The notes under the pieces were generated by a model that did not search any database, was not told the origin of the DNA, and saw only the letters and a list, made by a program, of their open reading frames with translations. From Desmodus rotundus (taxonomy: Eukaryota > Chordata > Mammalia > Chiroptera > Phyllostomidae): a stretch of DNA of 64,000 nucleotides. Location: assembly GCF_022682495.2 (NCBI RefSeq), contig NC_071388.1:27636139-27700138 (forward strand). Direction: 5' to 3'. A program made the position numbers and the translations under genes. Below, piece after piece: positions 25,180-36,654 of this stretch (within the stretch, counting starts at the first letter, position 1; every line of letters starts with the position of its first letter).

Positions 25180-26140
25180 GAAGAATAATTGCAACTTGTT
25201 TTACTTTAAATTTTTTTAATAAATAGATTTACTCAATGTATTAAATCAACTTAAAAAACAAAGTTTTTAACATTACAGTAAATAGAAAACGAGGACCATC
25301 TGTCAATAAAAAGTGCTTTAATGTAAATGCAATGAAACTGCCACAGTGTGGCTAACTTCCTGACAGATGCAATGCTTAGGGAAAGCTCTGAGACTAAGGA
25401 CTACTTCTCTTATAAAAAGAGAGATTAGCAAAAGTCAGGGGTTGTTAAATACATCTTTGTGCCAAAGCAAGACAGTCATCATAATGCAATCAGAAGGATT
25501 TAAAATAAATTGAGAAGAAAATTATTTTCTCCCTCATGTGATCCACTATAATTTAAAGCTGTCTTTTTAATACCTATAATAATTTCAACACCAATAGTGG
25601 CACTTGTTCCACATATTTGAAGAAGCCGCCCCAGGAAAAACCTTCTTAATCCTAGACTATAGATTACATAGCTACCTGACTCTCCTCTGCATCTTTACCT
25701 ATCACTCAACACAAATCATTATTTACCTAAATGCAGAGAACCCAATGAAAACTCTCAGTGGTCCTTGGAATATTTACTAATTAAAGATCACTGTTGATCA
25801 TATTTTTTATTGTTATGGTTTCAAGCATACGGAACAAATAAAATATATTTAGAGCCCTTAAGAAGCAATCATGTTTAATGCAATGCCGTCCAGAAATTCA
25901 GCAAACCTAAGGAGCAGAGCAGGTGTTTTAAAAAATCCAAGAAAACCTGTTTTAAAGAAACAGCTTTAAAGAAAAACTGGCCCTCGGTCATGTATTTCAC
26001 ATTAATGTTCTTTAACTGAGCACTTTAATGAATCTGTAGCTCTCTGAAGGCGATCATGATTGCCCCAAAGAAGATTTGTATTTTTCTGTAACACTCACAT
26101 GCACAGAGACACACACTAATAGTGCCCTGACCAGAGTGTA
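25180..26140. other. Unassigned AT-rich DNA
   Basis: No gene or named repeat found in these roughly 960 bases. Confidence 0.5.
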
Positions 26141-26145
26141 AACTA

Positions 26146-26455
26146 CCCATATTTTGCCGTGTATAATGGACACTTTTTTGCCCAAATTTTTGAGAGAAAA
26201 ATAAAGATGCATGTTATACATGGATAGTACTTGAAATACCTTGTATTCGTTCTTGTGTTTTGTAATTACTTGTTACATAAAATTTCTTGTACCATAAGAT
26301 GTTCAAAAATAAATGCTAAAATTCCTTTCTAATACAAAAAACAAGTACCTAAATATAAATACATTAAAATTGAATTAAAAATTAAAACAAAAGATCTTTT
26401 CTCTGAAAGTTCTGGGCCAAAAACGTGGATGCACATTATACACAGCAAAATATGG
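26146..26455. mobile_element. MITE with 23-bp inverted ends and TA flanks
   Basis: Left end 'CCCATATTTTGCCGTGTATA' and right end (reverse complement) 'CCATATTTTGCTGTGTATAA' form inverted repeats with one substitution and one extra C; similarity continues with gaps to about 45 bases. Both ends are bounded by TA (26144-26145 and 26456-26457), as in Tc1/mariner-type elements. The 310-bp body is AT-rich and has no transposase, so it is a non-autonomous MITE. The strand is arbitrary. Confidence 0.85.
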
Positions 26456-26599
26456 TACATCAGAAGGAAAACAGGAGACCTAAAACAGACAATACTAACC
26501 ATTGAAATAAATGTGAGCATACATAAATCACACTACATAAAGGTACACATACATTTAAGAAAGATTAGTAAAAATGAGTAAGAGAATTGTTTTCCAGTG

Positions 26600-26960
26600 G
26601 ACTTATTCTTGTTCATGTCACTGGTGGTTGAATCATATTTTGGAAGCTCGGAGTACAAGGCAGTGTCCAACCCTGGACAGGACGCCCACCTATCAAAGGT
26701 TCACTCACATCCACGTCCACACTCATTCAGACTGGGACAGTTCAAACACTCCAATAAACCTACTGTGCATGTCTTTGGCATGTGGGAGAAAACCAGTCCG
26801 TGGAAAAACCCATCTAGATGTGGGAGAAGTTGCAAACTTCACGCAGAAAGTGGCCCTGCCCAGGGATCATATTTTTTCTCATCAACGTTATAACAAAATG
26901 ACTATATTCAAGAACCTGCTGTACTCGTTTTCTCTACTTGAATGTCTACCATATTTATGC
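26600..26960. repeat. Old interspersed repeat, family not named
   Basis: The block contains 'ACACTCATTCAGACTGGGAC', 'TGGCATGTGGGAGAAAACC' and 'GAAGTTGCAAACTTCACGCA', then 'TTTTTTCTCATCAACGTTAT' and 'CAAGAACCTGCTGTACTCG'. I know this series of words as a dispersed motif set in vertebrate genomes ('GGGAGAACATGCAAACTCCACGC'), but I cannot name the family. Two overlapping frames (26574-26972 and 26597-26893) stay open across it and probably reflect the repeat rather than a gene. Confidence 0.45.
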
Positions 26961-27009
26961 ATGTTAGTTTAGAAACAAACGTTCTTCCCAATAGCCACTA
27001 AATTAATTT

Positions 27010-27310
27010 TTCCTTCTGACATTAATATTTCTATTAATGGAATGACAATTCATTTAATTACCCAGTTTTATCTTTGAGCTACCTTTAATACTTTCTTCCT
27101 TCATTTACTATATTCAATCAGGTGCCAATACTATGCAATTTACCTCCATGCTATTTATATCATCTCTCCTGTGTTCTCAGGCTCACTACCAAGTTCATGT
27201 CTTTATCACTACTCTTAGTTAAACATATTCAATCTCTTTTCTCTCTACACCATCTGTTCGTCATTGTCACATTAATCTTCCCACAAGAATTTTGGTTACA
27301 TCAATCCCAA
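27010..27310 (+). mobile_element. L2 LINE fragment, sense, left part
   Basis: Blocks such as 'CCACACCATCTG'-like 'CTCTACACCATCTGTTCG' and 'GTCACATTAATCTTCCCACA' match the L2 ORF2 end region ('...GCCAGAGTGATCTTCCTAAA...'). The L2 is cut at about 27310 by another repeat and resumes near 27660. Confidence 0.6.
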
Positions 27311-27655
27311 TTTCAAGTTTCGGCAGCAAACAGATGGCACATTCAAATTAGGTAATCTGAAAGGAGTTTAATAAAGAAATTTTAAATAGGTGTTGGATGC
27401 ATGAAGAAAGGATGTGGAGGATAATACCATACCCAGGGGTTTACATCCCAGTATGGAAAGGCTGCCTATCATAAAGGAGATAGCCAGACTCACACGAAGA
27501 AAACTTAGGAATATAACTCACCTCACTCTCCTTCTGTCTCCCAGATTTTCTCTGGTTGGACAAACTCAGCTCAAAACCCAAATGGAAAGGATCTCATGAA
27601 TGTCGTCCAGATAGATGGGGCTTTCAGGGTGTGTTTCAGAGGGGGCAAGTAGAGA
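27310..27655 (+). repeat. Old interspersed repeat, family not named (copy 2)
   Basis: 'CGGCAGCAAACAGATGGCAC' with 'ATTCAAATTAGG' and 'GAGTTTAATAAAGAAAT' repeats the same words in the same order as 3345-3870. It interrupts an L2, so it inserted later than that L2. Downstream similarity between the two copies fades quickly. Confidence 0.5.
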
Positions 27656-27659
27656 GCAC

Positions 27660-28000
27660 TTCAGACTTCTTGAAAATTCCATAGCTTCTCATTGCCTACA
27701 GAAACAAGTACAATGTTTGAAGCTTTTCATTGAATGGCCTAAATCTTTTCCATTAGCTTTATTAGCTTTACTGGCCAAACTGGGATATAGGAATGATACC
27801 TGTATTTTTGTTTTTCACTACATTAAATGCCTTGCTCTTTATGGAAACACCTTCTTTCTTCCATTATTAGCTTTATTGGTCAAATTGGGATATAGCAATA
27901 ATGCCTGCATTTTCATATTTCACTACACTACATTTCTTGTTCTTTACTGAAATACCTTCTTTCTTCCATTGGTACATCTCCACGATCTGGCAAAATATTT
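27660..28000 (+). mobile_element. L2 LINE fragment, sense, right part with tandem duplication
   Basis: 'AGCTTCTCATTGCCTACAGA' and 'AACAAGTACAATGTTTGAAG' with 'TGAATGGCCTAAATC' match L2 ('GGCTCCCTATTGCCTACAGGATAAAGTCCAAACTCC'), continuing the fragment left of 27310. A 105-bp segment is present twice here (listed separately). The 111-codon frame 27615-27950 reads through both copies. Confidence 0.65.
27761..27969 (+). repeat. Two-copy tandem duplication, 105-bp unit
   Basis: Copy 1 (27761-27865) and copy 2 (27866-27969) both run from 'ATTAGCTTTA(C/T)TGG' to 'CCTTCTTTCTTCCATT'. A unit length divisible by three keeps the frame, so the overlapping ORF shows the same peptide pattern twice (AKLGYRNDTCIFVFHY and VKLGYSNNACIFIFHY). 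The copies differ at many sites, so the duplication is old. Confidence 0.9.
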
Positions 28001-28131
28001 ACACTTTGAGATTTGCTTTATCATTTCTCACTCACATTTATTCCTCAGTGTACATGTAGTATGCATAATTTCAATTACTATAAATCTACCTTCTGTCTTA
28101 ATTAGACACATTTTATTCCCACTGGTCCTTG

Positions 28132-28768
28132 TGATAGAATTCTAAGATGCCCCCAAGATTCTTCTGCCATGACCCCCTATTTTATATGCCCTATGAATTT
28201 AAGAAAGACCAAGAAATATGATGGAGTATTACTCCTAAAATTAATTATAATACCTTATATGGCAAAGGGATTCAGATGTAATCAGTTGATTTTGAATTAA
28301 TCAAAATGGAGATTATTCTACTTGGACCTGATTTAATAAGGTGAACCCTTAAAAGAGATTAGGCCCTTTCTTAGGGACAAGATTTAAATTATGGGAAATT
28401 CTCCTGCCAGCCTTGCAGCCTTGGGGAGGGGACATGCGAGAAATGATGGGCAGCCTTTATTAGGTGAGAATGGTTCCCTATTGTCAACTACCAAGAAAGT
28501 AAGAATAAAGTTTTTCATCATTAGGTGCAAAAAAAAAAAAAAAAGAGAATCACATTCTTATAAGGAAATGAACTCTGCCAATAACCACTGAACCTGGAAC
28601 AGGATACTGACCCTCCAGGAAGACTGCAATCCTATTTGACACCTTGCTTTTAGCTTGGTGAGACCCCAGCTAACCCATACCCACACTGCTGATGACTGGA
28701 AGCTGTGAAATAATAATTTTCTTATTTGTGGTAATTTGTTGCACAGCAATATAAAACTAATATAAATT
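28132..28768 (+). mobile_element. MLT1-like (MaLR) LTR
   Basis: Starts 'TGTGATAGAATTCTAAGATG' and ends 'TTTGTGGTAATTTGTTGCAC' with 'AGCAATATAAAACTAATA', the characteristic closing words of this old mammalian LTR group. Inner blocks include 'GGCAAAGGGATTCAGATGTA', 'GGAGATTATTCTACTTGG' and 'TTGACACCTTGCTTTTAGC'. An A-run of 16 at 28529-28544 splits the usual sequence and may be a later insertion. It appears to be a solo LTR. Confidence 0.8.
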
Positions 28769-29199
28769 TCAATTATGTCTTTATCTAACTCAGTTTCCTA
28801 AATTTTATAAATTTCCTTGAAAGCTATACTTACATTCTACTTTTATAAGATTTTTCATAATAATTTATTGTTGAACAGGTGACATAAATGTATGTAAAGC
28901 AGCTAAGAAAAAAACACATAATCTTTTAATATAATGTGATATATGTCAGACCCTGTTTATAATGGAACCTATACCTCCTCTGAAATGTTGGAATTCCATT
29001 GCATTGATATCTCATCTAGATGAGCTATTCAGTGAAGAATGGAAATCTTTGTGTTCAAAGATCAGTTGTTGCGGGACTTGAACTAGACGATCAGTACATG
29101 ATAGTGGTCTTAGAGTGGGTCGGACGATAGCTTCCCAAATGACTTAAAATTATAAATTGTTGGAGCCTTATGGTGCCCCAAGTATCACTTCATGCAACT

Positions 29200-29340
29200 A
29201 ATTAGCTTTGTAAACTACAAACAATAATATCTCTCACATGACAAAAGCCATACTCTTATAACAAGTAAGGCAGAGTGCAGGTAAAGATTCAAGCCTTGTG
29301 ATTTACCACACAGAGCATGCTCTGCCACCTCCTTCTACAC
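29200..29340 (-). repeat. MIR SINE fragment, antisense
   Basis: 'AACAAGTAAGGCAGAGTGCA', 'AGATTCAAGCCTTGTG' and 'CACACAGAGCATGCTCTGCC' follow the antisense MIR order (TAAGTGGCAGAGC, GATTCAAACCC, GCTCTTAACCACTA). Confidence 0.55.
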
Positions 29341-30569
29341 CCCGAAGAGCATGATTGGTCTGCATAGACAGAGGGAGAGCCTTGGGTTCCTAGAGGTGTT
29401 CGGAGGGCTGACAATGAAAATAATCTAGGATGTTACAGCAGCTGTGTTTTCAAGGCAGCAAAGCATTGTTTAAACTGAAACAGAGAAATTAATGATTTTA
29501 GAGATGTACAGGAAAATTTCTTTCAGCATTTCTCTGGTTCGCACCTGAAATTTTTTTCCTCTGAGCAAAATGAAAATTGACTCAGGGCCTTAAAGGATAA
29601 AAATATTAAGAAGTCGTTTTCCATTCACAAACATCAAATAAAGAATGGTGTTAGATTTGATAGCATCAAGTGGTCAAGATAAGTTACTCCAAAAAAAAAT
29701 TGAAACACAGGAGATCTGGAGGGAATAGAAAGAGTTAGCACTTCAAAAGATGGATGACTTTAACGTTAGCATTTTCTTTCCACAAATAGAGTGAGAACAG
29801 AAGGCAGATGCCGTCTGATTATCTCAGATTCAGCTAAAGGAGGATGTCATTTGTTCCTCCAATTTACAGGAACTGCACAAACAGTTATAACAGGAGCACA
29901 TTCTCCTTGCCTGCTCCACGTTAATCATCATTACATCTTCTTCCGATCGCTGCAGAAGGAAGAGTTACAGATGTTGAGGGAATGGGGGCAAACATAATAG
30001 AAGAGAACTGTGCTCAAGACAGTGTTCTTGTCTCCAGATGAAGTGAGCAGAAATAAAATTTTATAATTTTGTAATAAAATGTGACGATATGTCTATCTTC
30101 ACGTTAGTCACATTGTAATGAAATAAATTAAAAATGAGGTGAATATTTTTGTTCTTAATCTACTTTTTCTCTGAAAAAATGTTTGAAAGATATATGAGGC
30201 AGCTTCTCCTTTGTTTATTTTGTTTTTGAATTCTTTACTAGAAGATAGTATTACATTTGGACTGTGGTTCACAGTGATATTTTGGGAAATTACATTTACA
30301 TTAACTCAGTGTGATTCAGTAACCTATTTCCAGTTGACCTGATACTATATTGGAAAGTCAGCTGGATATTAAATGTATCCAAGAGTTATCTCATGTTCAC
30401 TTAAAGATATTGTTCTCCTAGTACAAGTACAATTAATATTTTAAACCTCTTTATATATGATTTTAAAATGTAAAACGTTTACTTCCAGGTTTTTTAAAGA
30501 AACCTAAGTGGAGGTCTTTATCTTAGACCAGGTAGGAAACTCAGTGCGATGAGTTACTGCAATCACGAC

Positions 30570-30625
30570 CCAACTTCCATTACTCTGCTATTACTTCCGT
30601 TACAACTTCCGTTACTCTGCTCTTC
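30570..30625 (+). repeat. Short local tandem repeat
   Basis: The word ACTTCC(A/G)TTACTCTGCT occurs twice about 34 bases apart, with a shorter 'TTACTTCCGTTACA' between. It keeps several CpGs. Two to three imperfect units only. Confidence 0.75.
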
Positions 30626-31979
30626 AGTCAGACACCAAAAGAAAACAGGCTGATCTTTACTGTTACAGCAATCTGGAAATATGGCAAACGTGTTACATGT
30701 ACCATTGTAAGATTAGTGACAGACCTTACTGAACTTCTCAGAGCAAGTAATTGTCCCTCAGACTCCCTTCAACCTTTGACTGTGATGTAGTACACCAAGC
30801 ATGATTTCTACATCCTCTGTTATCAAATAAAATAAACTGTTATTTTAAATTGAAGTTAAATAGAGAGAGGTTCAACACTCCTGTATCAAAAGAGAAGAAA
30901 GTTGACAGAAACTTTTCCTAAAGAACTTGGAGTAATCCACTATACTCTACGAGTATTCTCAGTAAAGTGGAGACTATTTCTTTATATAATTTAATTGTTT
31001 GTGGTTACTAGCAGTCATACCTGTGGAGTGTCTACCAAGGAAAAGAATGAATACATCCCTTCCCAGGAAACTGTGAGGGGAATATGGTGTGCAGACTTCT
31101 GGTTCTTATAGCCCTTAACAGAAATGCTTCAGGCTCTAAAGAAAAAACGTTTGCCAACCTTGTGTATAACCTTGCTGGTCGTTAAGCTTTTTTACATGAA
31201 GTTCTATCTTTATTTCCTCTTGTGAGCTTGTGTCCTGTGTTCAAAGGGCGTCTCCTCACAAAGCATATTGTATCAGTGGAGAACAGCCGAATTATGCAAG
31301 ACAATAGGCTCTGGGCCACTATTGGTTTCATTTAATGGAATAATACTAATTTTGGAGTCAGAAATATCTACAGTATTTTGACTTTGTGCCCATTTCCTAA
31401 CACAATATTTTATGCACATGCGGGCATACACACATGAGAATATTGTCTATCTCATCTTGGCTACTATGTCCTCTCCATTCTTATTACCACTTTTCAAATA
31501 GTATTGCATATTTTTGAATAAATAAGTTACAACGGCAACATGTGCACATGGTAAAACACATCTCAGTTTAGAAGGGTACAGAGAGCAATAAGAGACCTTC
31601 CTTTGCTCCAAGCATTTTGGTAACTTCCAATTATTTATTTTATCTCTGTAACTCCCAATAAGTTTTATATTACCTCTATTTCTGAATTAATTTGCCTAAG
31701 AGTTATCAATTCATTTCTATTTTGGATGATTGATTCACTGAAAAATCCCTTTCCTATCCCCACAGCTGTCATTAAAATGGGCTTTCAAGTCATAATTAAG
31801 CATAGAAAACCGGCATTACATTTTGCTAATTTTTACTTTTGTTTTTATACCCTTTATATTTTGATATGGAGAAACTGAACTTCCTCGTAATATGCCCACC
31901 ACATCCCACAGTGGGATCTGACTTCCTCTGAAACTTATTTGGCTCACTTTCTATTACTGCTGCATAATTACCTTCCTGC

Positions 31980-34900
31980 TTGAGCATAAAGTTGATTATT
32001 TTTAAGATATCTGATAACCAGTTTTGTAGATGGTTTTTCTACCTTCTGAAGAATTCTGGGGTCATAATTTTATTATTGGTGAATTTTATTATTATTGGTG
32101 TTAGAAAATTCACAAATATGTTTATTTGTTACACATATGGACCTTTTCCACAATTACTACATTAGCCCTTATAGATCTGCTTTAACGTGTAGGTTTTGGG
32201 TCTTCTTTTCACTCTTCGAACGTGTTTTTTTTCCTTTTATTATACTGGCAGTAGTTTTCCTCTAAATGTTCTCAAGTTGTTTATTATTTTGTTAGTAACC
32301 TTTCTCTAAATTATCTTTTTGTGTACAAGCATTAATTAGATGTTGAACAGACTGTGTTTATTCTCTATGACTTATATCTTATTTTTTCATATCTTCCTTC
32401 TCTATTTTTAATCCTATATTTTGGAATACATCTTCCAATTTATGTTCTGATTTAATTTTATTTTGACAATGATATTTTCCCATTTAAAAAGCTTGTCTTT
32501 TTAATGATTCTGAATATTCCTTGAGTATATTAATTTCTTGTTTTTTTTAATGTTCTCTCTTGTCTGCTGATGCTCACCATACAAACCAAAATTTATAAAA
32601 ACATGACAGACAGATTTGTAATGTGTGAGGCAGACCCTACAATCAGACCTGCATGCTGAGATAATACGGGCAGGGGAATGATGACTGGCAATTAAGTAGA
32701 AACCCTTCCAAGTCTCATTGCCAGTGCTATACAGTAGTGCCTTTTTTACCTGAACATAAACATGAGCAACATTTATTGTTCCTCTCTTTTGGTAATATTA
32801 CAAATTCTATCTTGTCTTGGCAATTGTCATATTGTCTCTAGTATTCTAATTCTGCCTCTAAAATTTTTTGATATGTATTTTCCAACATTCCTAATCATTA
32901 TGCATATGAATATCTTGGGGTAGAAATAATTTAGTGTCAATAGATAAATTTTGTGTAACTTTCTCCTCATTAAGGTGATTTATATTTGTTCTAAACTAAA
33001 ATAAATTTGAATGTGTTTTATTACAAATCAAAATATACCAGATTTGAATATGAAGTTATTTTCAGATTTCTTTTGAAAAATACATAGATTTCTTTGTATG
33101 CAACCTGGTAAAAGATACACTCTGTGCTTGAAAGCCAATTAAAACAGAAAGCACAGCTTCTAATTAAGTGACAGCACTCATTTCATTATTTTTAAAATAT
33201 CTTATTATAAAAAGGATCATTGACAAAAAAATTATTCTTTACCATCTTTATGGCATTATTTTTAGTACTGCAATTAACATTTGAATTTTTAAAAAAACAG
33301 GATAGAAGCTAACTTTTATCATATATGTTCCTTACCATCTGACTCATTCTGTTCAAAATAAGGTTAAGATATGGGGTCTGGGAGAGTAAAGGTTCAAGGA
33401 CTTTCTATAATGGAGTCTGCATTCGTATCACATGTTCTGTATAATTTCTCTCATTTGCCTACATTCTCACTCGCACCTATAAATAATAAAAATACAAAGG
33501 AGAGGCTCAGCTTGTATATGTGGTGGTACACCGCCAAACCCCCTGACTGTGGGCTCTTCACCAGGCAGGAACCTTATAATATTGACTCTGTGCCTTACAC
33601 AAGTTTTTTATTTCAATAGTTCTCCTTTGAATACCAAAATTAATTTAAAATTAAAAAAATGGAATTTTAAAAATAAAAGTAGTTATTGCTAACAGAAAAG
33701 AATATTCATCTAAATATTTTAAAAACAAGCAAAAATGTAGTTTTTATTTTTTTCAGGCAAAATTCTAAATTTTAAATGTTTAATTACTTTGACCCCCGCA
33801 AGTTTTTTAAAAAGAAACACATTATTGAACCTGTAAAGTTTTCTTCTTTTTGAAATTCTCATTAAAATATTAAAGTGGAAAATTAAGGAGACACAATTTT
33901 CTACTGCAGATGTAGATACACAACATGCCAAACTCTGACGTTCTTCCATCCATATGGCCCAAGTGCTATCTGAATTGCCCGTGAAGTCCTTTGTAACTGT
34001 GTGGGTTCAAGTGGAAGTCTCCCCAGGAAAAGCCTCCAAAATTATTGTCTAATGCACTTATTTAAGTAGGTAATCAAGATATTTTTGTGAAATACAGAAG
34101 GAAAAAAATGAATCTACAGTTTTGGATAGTCAACAAAAAAGCTAGTTTCATAAAAATGAAAGTTTTGCATCTGAGAGTCCTTGGATATTAAATTCAAAAT
34201 CTGAATGGGCATGTTATACATAGGCTTTAACTTATTGGGTGCATTATATTTTTTATTATAGGAATTTTGTGGTGAGTTCAAATTATTAATTTGTTAATGT
34301 ATAGGAAATTGATTGAATTGGAGGAAGACTATATATATGTATTTAAATATGTATGTAAATGTATATAAAGGCAGTTGATAGATCAATAATATTCATGACT
34401 TCTTCCAAACTAGATTTTTTTGTCTATTTTCCTTTAGATTGTCTTATACCTCTTTCATATCACCAAAGAACAGAGGATCTGATGGTAAAGTGGGGTTCGG
34501 AGCAGATTTTTAATCAATACTCAGTGAATTGGAGGGAATTATATTGTTAATCAAATACTTTTAAGTTCTTCTCTGATTATATGTGGAACCATCTGATTTT
34601 CTCTGGAAAGATCCAATAGACATCACATAGATAGACGCACATAAAAGTAATACAGCCTTTCACGTATTGAACTGAACAGTTAAATGTTTTCACATAGCAT
34701 GCTTACACCCACTGCTCATTACACCAGCCTCTGTGTTAAATATACCTCTGTTTGGCAATACACAATTCAATCGTTTAATAACACTACACAATTCAATTGT
34801 TTAATAACACTAACACAGTCAATATAATAGGTCAAATTTGGGTTAATTTGAACATGAAAATATATTTTTCCTATGGTTAGAACTAAATTAATGCATCCAT

Positions 34901-35090
34901 TTCAAGTGGCTATTAAATCAGCAACAATATCACCTGAAAATGTTAAAGATGAACATGCACACAGACATGAAATATGATTCTTTAAGAAATGTATTACTTT
35001 CTAACATTAGTGGCAATATGCATACTTCAGCCAGTAACATAACCAGTACTTTTTGATTAGAACACTCCACCAGGAATTCTTGTTGTAAAT
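31980..35090. other. AT-rich DNA, possible very old LINE remnant at 32170-32580
   Basis: The words 'CTGGCAGTAGTTTTCCTCTA', 'TATTTTCCCATTTAAAAAGC' and 'ATCTTTTTGTGTACAAGCAT' have the feel of an old L1 3' UTR read backwards, but I cannot secure it. No gene is seen. A near-identical duplicate word, ACACAATTCAAT(C/T)GTTTAATAACACTA, occurs at about 34760-34811. Confidence 0.4.
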
Positions 35091-35094
35091 TTTG

Positions 35095-35345
35095 TGTTCT
35101 CTTTGACAGACCAGTGGTTGCCAGGAGTTTGGGGAGTATGAAATGGCTGAAAAGTAACACATAGGGGACTTTTAGAATAATAAAAGTATATTTTTTGAAA
35201 CTGTAATGGTGGATAATGACACTATGTGTCTTTCAAAATTCATAGCACAAAGAGTGAACTCTAATGTATGGGATTTTAAAAAAGGTATTTAAGAGGTCTG
35301 GGATGAATTTAGACTTTGCAACTGTCTTACAAAATTACAAAATAA
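35095..35345 (+). mobile_element. Old L1 (L1M-type) 3' UTR fragment, sense
   Basis: 'GACCAGTGGTTGCCAGGAGT', 'ATGGTGGATAATGACACTAT' and 'CACAAAGAGTGAACTCTAAT' are the usual successive words of an old mammalian L1 3' UTR. The next expected part does not follow directly but appears at 36475 onward, so the copy is interrupted or a second old L1 follows. Confidence 0.75.
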
Positions 35346-35639
35346 ACTTACTGAAGGGAGTGAAGGAAAAGGGTGCTGAGCCATGTATCTTTGGAAATGA
35401 GTGGATATTATTCTCAGACTAAGGATAAAAGAACATGTATATGAGTATTATACTGTACTTGATACAGTTATTTCCCCTGGTGCATGGAATAATAATTATG
35501 ACACTGAGATCCGCGTGAACTGGAAGTGAACAAGAAGGTGAATGGATGACAGGTGTTGGGAGCACTGTTTTTCACCATTGAAGTGAGAGATTATAAACAA
35601 GGAGAGGAGGTTAGAATAACTCAGGTAGTGCTAGATTAA

Positions 35640-36650
35640 AATCGGAGACATTGACATGAATTCATGCTGAGCTTAATATAGAAAATGATACTATAGAAAC
35701 AAAATAAATATTTAGTTATGTGCATACATTCCGGTTAGTATATACACTACATGCTCGAGCTATGTCTGCTGAGAAGGCCAAGAAAAACCACACCTGGCAA
35801 CACCCAAATGTTCATGTGTAATTCCAGAAAAAGGAACAAGGTTGTTTTTTAAGAAATTGATTATTCTAGAGCTGAGGTAGGGATTGCACAGTATGAACCA
35901 GGACCATCTTGAATTCCAGAAAGTAATTAACTGTCACAACAATCAAACAAACAAACAAAAAATATATCAAAAGCACACAGCCAACTGAAAGAGACCCCAA
36001 GGGCCAAAACAGGAACAATTTGAGCAAAAAAAAGTAAAGTGGTATTGTATTATACTCCAAAGTATATAATAAATACCTATGTGTCCACATTCATAAAAGT
36101 AAATGTATACATAAATTGGGGATAATACACAAAGCCCCGTGTACAAGAATTGTCAACAGTGAAAGTCGTATCAATAGCATGTGATAGTAATAAAGTGATG
36201 AAAATGTCCCTTTTCCTCTGTAGTATACCAAAACCCACAACTTCATCTACTTATGATAAAATACCACAAATCCCAGTAAAGAGATATTTTACAAAATATC
36301 TGACCAACATTTTTCAAAATTGTCAAATCATCACAACCAAAGAAAGTCAAGGACCTAGTCACAGCCAAAAGGAACTGGTGTAGACGTGATGTCTCCGTGG
36401 GATGTGGTATCCTGTATGGGGACCTGGAACAACAACAACAAAAAGAGCATTAAGTAAAAACCAAAGAGATTTGAATAAAATATGAACTTAGCTAATGATA
36501 GTGTTCCACTATTGATTCATTCATTGTGACAAATGTACTGAACAAATATAAGGTTTTAAGAATAGAGACAATTGATTGTGGGATGTATGAAAACAAACTA
36601 ATATCTTTACAACTTTTATTTAAATTTAAAATTGTAAAACTACGTTCTAT
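35640..36650 (+). mobile_element. Old L1 (L1M-type) 3' UTR, sense
   Basis: The last 400 bases are clear: 'TCACAGCCAAAAGGAACTGG', 'GATGTGGTATCCTGTATGGG' with 'GACCTGGAACA', 'TTGATTCATTCATTGTGACA' with 'AATGTACTGAAC', and a closing 'GTGGGATGTATGAAAACA'. These are the end of an old L1 3' UTR on the plus strand. Upstream ('GAAAGAGACCCCAAGGGCCA') it probably continues but is less certain. An L1 of another subfamily abuts it at 36655. Confidence 0.7.
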
Positions 36651-36654
36651 TTAA

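Larger units (their letters stand above)
28775..31980. other. Mostly unassigned non-coding DNA
   Basis: Apart from the MIR copy at 29200-29340 and a small local duplication at 30570-30625, I recognise nothing. A 68-codon frame (29791-29997) lies in a less AT-rich patch but has no known motif. Confidence 0.5.

Noticed and set aside
26574..26972. 132-codon plus frame with an overlapping 98-codon frame as a gene
   Set aside because: Both frames lie in a block whose words I know as a dispersed vertebrate repeat; no protein domain, and two overlapping open phases argue for composition rather than coding.
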